Source of the DNA: an uncultured Pelagibacteraceae bacterium
GTDB lineage: Bacteria > Pseudomonadota > Alphaproteobacteria > Pelagibacterales > Pelagibacteraceae
Length of the DNA: 64,000 bases
Reading direction: 5' to 3'
NCBI GenBank assembly: GCA_902545405.1
Contig: CACCFT010000001.1
Span: 62,001 to 126,000 of the forward strand
In this document: piece by piece, positions 60,929 through 64,000 of the stretch
Position numbering within the stretch: the stretch's first letter is position 1
Layout of the letters: every line of letters starts with the position of its first letter
Translations under genes and position numbers: made by a program
The notes under the pieces: generated by a model
The model's database searches: none
What the model was told of the DNA's origin: nothing
What the model saw: the letters and a program-made list of their open reading frames with translations, nothing else

Positions 60929-61994
60929 AATTGATTTATCTAATATTTCTCACACTTATAATCCTCTGGATCCAAAACCAACATATGCCCTTAATCCGTT
61001 TTCAATGACTTGGGAAAATGGAAAGCGGTATGCAATTTTGGGACCTTCTGGGTGTGGAAAAACTACAATGTTAAACATTGTTTCTGGACTAGTGAGGCCA
61101 TCAAAAGGTGAAATATTATTCGATGAAATGCCTGTAACCGATTTAAAAACAGAAGATAGAAATATTGCCCAGGTTTTCCAATTCCCAGTAATTTACAATA
61201 CAATGACAGTTTATGATAATTTAGCGTTCCCACTAAGATGTAGGGAATTTACAAAAGAAAAAATTGAAGAAAGAGTAAAATCAGTTTCAGATACTTTAAA
61301 TTTATCTTCATTTTTAAACTCACCAGCAAGAAAATTAACGGCTGATCAAAAACAACTTATCTCTTTAGGCAGAGGTCTAGTTCGAGAAGACGTTGCTGCT
61401 GTTTTAATGGACGAACCTCTTACAGTTATAGACCCAGATTTAAAATTTAGACTTCGAAGAAACTTAAAAGAAATCAATGAACAATATAAAACAACATTGG
61501 TTTATGTAACTCATGATCAAAACGAAGCTATGACTTTTGCCGAAAATATAATTGTTATGGATCAAGGTGAAATCGTGCAAGTAGGATTGCCAAAAGATTT
61601 ATTTGAAAAACCTAAAACAACTTTTGTCGGTTATTTTATTGGCTCTCCTGCGATGAATATTTTTCATTCGACTGTATCCTCTGATCATGAAGTAAAAATT
61701 AATGATACCACTATTAAGACAAATTCAAATTTAGGAAATTTAAAAGATAAAAATGTTAAACTGGGAATTAGATCCGAGTTCATAGAATTGGCTGAAAAAG
61801 AAAAAAGTAATACAGTTAAAATTAAACTCACAAGAGTTGAGGACTTTGGTAATTTTAAGCTCCTTACAGGAAAAATGGGTGATGTAGTGATTAAGTCAAA
61901 AGTAGAAAGAGAAAAACCCATTCCAGACGGAGAATTAAATTTATATTTTCCACCAGAGAAATGTTGCGTTTATTCTGATGAAAAATTAGTTTAA
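60921..61994 (+). CDS. ABC transporter ATPase 2 (degenerate signature, intact switch His)
   Basis: 357 aa from ATG 60921, overlapping ATPase 1 by 8 bases. Walker A GPSGCGKT (41-48), Walker B VLMDEP, and the switch VTHDQ with H198 are intact, but the LSGGQ signature is replaced by LTADQ (139-143). A C-terminal TOBE domain follows. Its own nucleotide would be completed by the good signature of ATPase 1, while ATPase 1's nucleotide meets this degenerate signature. Confidence 0.93.
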   Translation: MAKIDLSNISHTYNPLDPKPTYALNPFSMTWENGKRYAILGPSGCGKTTMLNIVSGLVRPSKGEILFDEMPVTDLKTEDRNIAQVFQFPVIYNTMTVYDNLAFPLRCREFTKEKIEERVKSVSDTLNLSSFLNSPARKLTADQKQLISLGRGLVREDVAAVLMDEPLTVIDPDLKFRLRRNLKEINEQYKTTLVYVTHDQNEAMTFAENIIVMDQGEIVQVGLPKDLFEKPKTTFVGYFIGSPAMNIFHSTVSSDHEVKINDTTIKTNSNLGNLKDKNVKLGIRSEFIELAEKEKSNTVKIKLTRVEDFGNFKLLTGKMGDVVIKSKVEREKPIPDGELNLYFPPEKCCVYSDEKLV

Positions 61995-62001
61995 GAGATA
62001 A

Positions 62002-63300
62002 ATGAAACTCCTAAATTTATCAGCACAACAACTTTTAAAAAAACTTAAAAATAAACAATTAACTTCCGTTGAACTTTGTAAAGCATATATCAATCAAAAA
62101 AAAAAATATGATAAGAATATTCAAGCTTGGGAATATTTTAATGAAAAAAAACTCCTAAGTGATGCAAAAAAATCTGATAATCAGAGAAAAAAATTAAAAT
62201 CTTTAGGGGTTTTGCATGGTTTACCAGTAGCACTTAAAGATATTATCTCAACAACTGAAATGCCAACAAAATATGGTGCAAGAATAAAATTAAAAAAAAA
62301 GAATAATTCAGATGCTAAAATTGTTGAGCTCTTAAAAAAGGCTGGAGCAATAATTATGGGTAAAACTGTAACTTGTGAATTAGCTTTCTTATCGCCGTCA
62401 AAAACCAAAAACCCACATGATTATTCAAGAACACCAGGAGGTTCATCTAGTGGCTCTGCAGCTGTTATTGCATCTGATATGGCACCATTATCAATTGGAA
62501 CTCAAACGGGTGGATCTGTAATCAGGCCAGCCTCTTATTGTGGAGTTGTTGGTTTTAAACCTACCTATGGATTAATTTCTAGAAATGGTGTTTTGCAAAC
62601 ATCATATAATTTAGATCAAGTCGGAGTATTTGGAAAAACAATTAGTGATGTAGCACTATTATCGAAAGTTTTGTTTGCTAGAGACGATACAGATGAAACA
62701 ACAACAAATATTAATTTTCTTAATAAAAAAATTAAAATAAAAAAATCAAAATTTGTTTTTTATAAAACCAAACGCTGGAGAAATGTTGACAGTATTTCAA
62801 AAAAATCATTTAACAAATTTATTTTAAATAATAAAAAAATAGTAAAGGTTGAGACTGCTCCTAAATATTTTGAAGATATGATTGATTGTCATACAATTAT
62901 ATATGAGACAGAGATGGCTCAAAATTTCCATCATTATTACAAAACTTCAAAAGGAAAACTTTCTATAGAAATTAGGAGAGCAATTATTAACGGACTAAAA
63001 CATTCGGCAAAAGATTATGCTTTAGCTTTAGATGCGATGAGAACATACTCAAAAAACTTAGATAGTATATTTGAAAGGTTTGATGCAATTATAACGCCAA
63101 GTAGTTGTGGAATTGCTGACAAAGGATTTAAGACAACTGGGAGTCCAGAATTTAATAAGATTTGGTCTCTTGCACATGTGCCCTGCATTTCACTGCCAAT
63201 TTTAAAAGGCGAAAAAAATTTGCCTTTAGGAGTTCAAATTATAGGCAAACAATTTGAAGATCTAAGCATGTTAAACCATGCCAAAATATTCAATAATTAA
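62002..63300 (+). CDS. Amidase signature enzyme
   Basis: 432 aa. Ser-cisSer-Lys triad: Lys79 (VALKD), Ser148 (PGGSSSGSA) and Ser172 (TQTGGSVIRPA), with the standard spacing of 93 and 24 residues. The C-terminal substrate domain ends ISLPILKGEKNLPLGVQIIG. It hydrolyses an amide, but GatA-type transamidation is unlikely since no gatB/C is near. It is 7 bases behind the ABC operon and ends before a terminator, so it may process the imported compound. Confidence 0.92.
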   Translation: MKLLNLSAQQLLKKLKNKQLTSVELCKAYINQKKKYDKNIQAWEYFNEKKLLSDAKKSDNQRKKLKSLGVLHGLPVALKDIISTTEMPTKYGARIKLKKKNNSDAKIVELLKKAGAIIMGKTVTCELAFLSPSKTKNPHDYSRTPGGSSSGSAAVIASDMAPLSIGTQTGGSVIRPASYCGVVGFKPTYGLISRNGVLQTSYNLDQVGVFGKTISDVALLSKVLFARDDTDETTTNINFLNKKIKIKKSKFVFYKTKRWRNVDSISKKSFNKFILNNKKIVKVETAPKYFEDMIDCHTIIYETEMAQNFHHYYKTSKGKLSIEIRRAIINGLKHSAKDYALALDAMRTYSKNLDSIFERFDAIITPSSCGIADKGFKTTGSPEFNKIWSLAHVPCISLPILKGEKNLPLGVQIIGKQFEDLSMLNHAKIFNN

Positions 63301-63338
63301 AGATAATTCATAAAAATTTACAATCATAGATTGTAATT

Positions 63339-63360
63339 AAGTGAAAAATCCTCACTTTTT
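63339..63360 (+). terminator. Terminator after the amidase gene
   Basis: AAGTGA (63339-63344), 7-base loop, TCACTT (63352-63357) running into a T tract. Just upstream, TTACAATC / GATTGTAA (63318-63325 / 63329-63336) forms a second 8-bp hairpin. Together they probably end the ABC-amidase transcript. Confidence 0.65.
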
Positions 63361-63397
63361 TAAAATGACTCTAAGAAACATATATGCTTTAAATGCA

Positions 63398-63413
63398 TAA
63401 GTTAATTAACTTA
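63398..63413. promoter_or_regulatory. 16-bp perfect palindrome before a TRAP binding-protein gene
   Basis: TAAGTTAATTAACTTA is its own reverse complement and ends two bases before the AGAGGAG Shine-Dalgarno of the next gene. It may be an operator for a dimeric repressor; in an A+T-rich genome chance is also possible. Confidence 0.45.
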
Positions 63414-63426
63414 AAGAGGAGAAATA

Positions 63427-64000
63427 ATGATTAAAGAAAAAAAACTATTGAAGGGTAAAACTCCTTCAAGACGTAAATTCTTTAAGGCTGCTGCTGCGAC
63501 TGGTGTTGCTGCTGTAGCTGCATCATCTTTAGCTGCTCCAGCCGTTGCCAAAGAAAGAATTGAAGCTTCTATGGTAGCTACATGGGGAAGAGATTTCCCA
63601 GGTTTAGGAACTGGTGCGCAAAGATTTGCTCAAAGAATTACAGACATGAGTGATGGAAGAATTCAAGTCACTTACTATGCAGCAAACGAGAGGGTTAAAG
63701 CGTTTGACTCATTTGATGAAGTTGCTTCAGGTAACTCGCAAATGTATCACGCTGCTGACTACTACTGGGTTAAAAAAGATCCAGCTTGGGGTTACTTTAC
63801 AGCTGTACCTTTCGGTTTCACTTACACTGAAATGAACGCATGGATTAGGTTTGCTGGTGGTCAACAATTATGGGATGAACTATCAGACAAATTCGGTCTA
63901 AAAAACTTTATGTGTGGAAGCACAGGAGTTCAAATGGGTGGATGGTTTAACAAGAAAATTAGAAGCCCTAATGACTTCAAAGGTCTTAAAATGCGTATGC
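63427..64000 (+). CDS. TRAP transporter substrate-binding protein with Tat signal, 3' truncated
   Basis: 191 residues up to the window edge. A twin-arginine signal SRRKFFKAAAATG followed by an Ala-rich core ending PAVA/K directs folded export. The mature part has ASMVATWGRDFPGLGTGAQR, ITDMSDGRIQVTYYAA, MYHAADYYWVKKDPAWGYF and VQMGGWFNKKI, matching the TakP/mannitol-chloroaromatic DctP branch that binds 2-oxo acids and similar anions. ATG at 63427 is set by AGAGGAG seven bases upstream. The permease genes would lie beyond the window. Confidence 0.9.
   Translation, partial: MIKEKKLLKGKTPSRRKFFKAAAATGVAAVAASSLAAPAVAKERIEASMVATWGRDFPGLGTGAQRFAQRITDMSDGRIQVTYYAANERVKAFDSFDEVASGNSQMYHAADYYWVKKDPAWGYFTAVPFGFTYTEMNAWIRFAGGQQLWDELSDKFGLKNFMCGSTGVQMGGWFNKKIRSPNDFKGLKMRM

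Noticed and set aside
63650..63835. Short plus-strand frame inside the last TRAP gene
   Set aside because: Out of frame with the clear Tat-signal DctP coding sequence starting at 63427.
1..64000. CRISPR arrays, transposons or prophage
   Set aside because: No regularly spaced repeats, transposase, integrase or phage structural genes were seen in reading the whole window.

Overview
The window looks like a stretch of a streamlined marine alphaproteobacterium of the SAR11 clade (Candidatus Pelagibacter or a close relative). This is an inference from the sequence: very low G+C, Lys/Asn/Ile-rich proteins, almost no intergenic space, many 1-8 nt gene overlaps, and typical gene content (TRAP transporters, an acetate-type Na+ symporter with DUF4212 partner, an alphaproteobacterial FtsK/LolA pair, DUF2794, a large share of organic-acid oxidation genes). 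No phage, transposase, integrase or CRISPR array is visible, and no gap exceeds 300 bases.

Layout. 1-1.1 kb: 3' part of a trypsin-like protease, then a tRNA-Met that stops in its anticodon arm. 1.3-4.1 kb: a TRAP transporter (dctP-dctQ-dctM, minus strand). 4.2-5.6 kb: two tandem prepilin-like genes and a small membrane protein. 5.6-15.6 kb: housekeeping (HIT, GNAT, lolA, ftsK, ubiH-like, LON-domain protein, tRNA-Gly, phhB, purH, heparinase-like, rpe). 15.3-20.5 kb: acetate uptake and activation (symporter, DUF4212, acs). 20.5-25 kb: an EVE protein, then an unusual set: a 53-aa DUF5989-like membrane protein, a carbamoyltransferase, a diiron ferritin-like protein, and on the other strand an SGNH-hydrolase-like secreted protein and a MORN protein. 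25-30 kb: tsaD, hemC, hemD, mscS-like, yggT-like, folD. 30-38.5 kb: ybbP/ybbA/tesA, an MBL hydrolase, a PQQ-type dehydrogenase, an SDR, a photolyase of the PhrB type and a tiny DUF2256 zinc protein. 38.5-44.5 kb: a second photolyase-family protein with apparently exchanged domains, argG, IalB-like, aldo-keto reductase, Bax-inhibitor-like, DUF2794, yciB, hspQ. 44.7-49.4 kb: cytochrome c maturation ccmCDEFGH plus a PagL-like protein. 49.4-56.5 kb: a 2-hydroxyacid/alcohol oxidation module (two FMN hydroxyacid oxidases, aminotransferase, FAD oxidase, hydroxyacid dehydrogenase, zinc alcohol dehydrogenase). 56.5-62 kb: a complete sugar/polyol-type ABC importer with two unequal ATPases. 62-64 kb: an amidase and the start of a Tat-exported TRAP binding protein.

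The metabolic theme of the right half is scavenging small oxidised carbon compounds (acetate, 2-hydroxy and 2-oxo acids, polyols). The most interesting parts are the carbamoyltransferase/ferritin-like/DUF5989/SGNH set, the two unusual photolyase-family proteins flanking a DUF2256 gene, the asymmetric ATPase pair of the ABC importer, the tandem pilins, and the broken tRNA-Met. Three small genes (20975-21136, 38143-38271 and a corrected start at 33240) and several corrected starts are proposed from direct reading.
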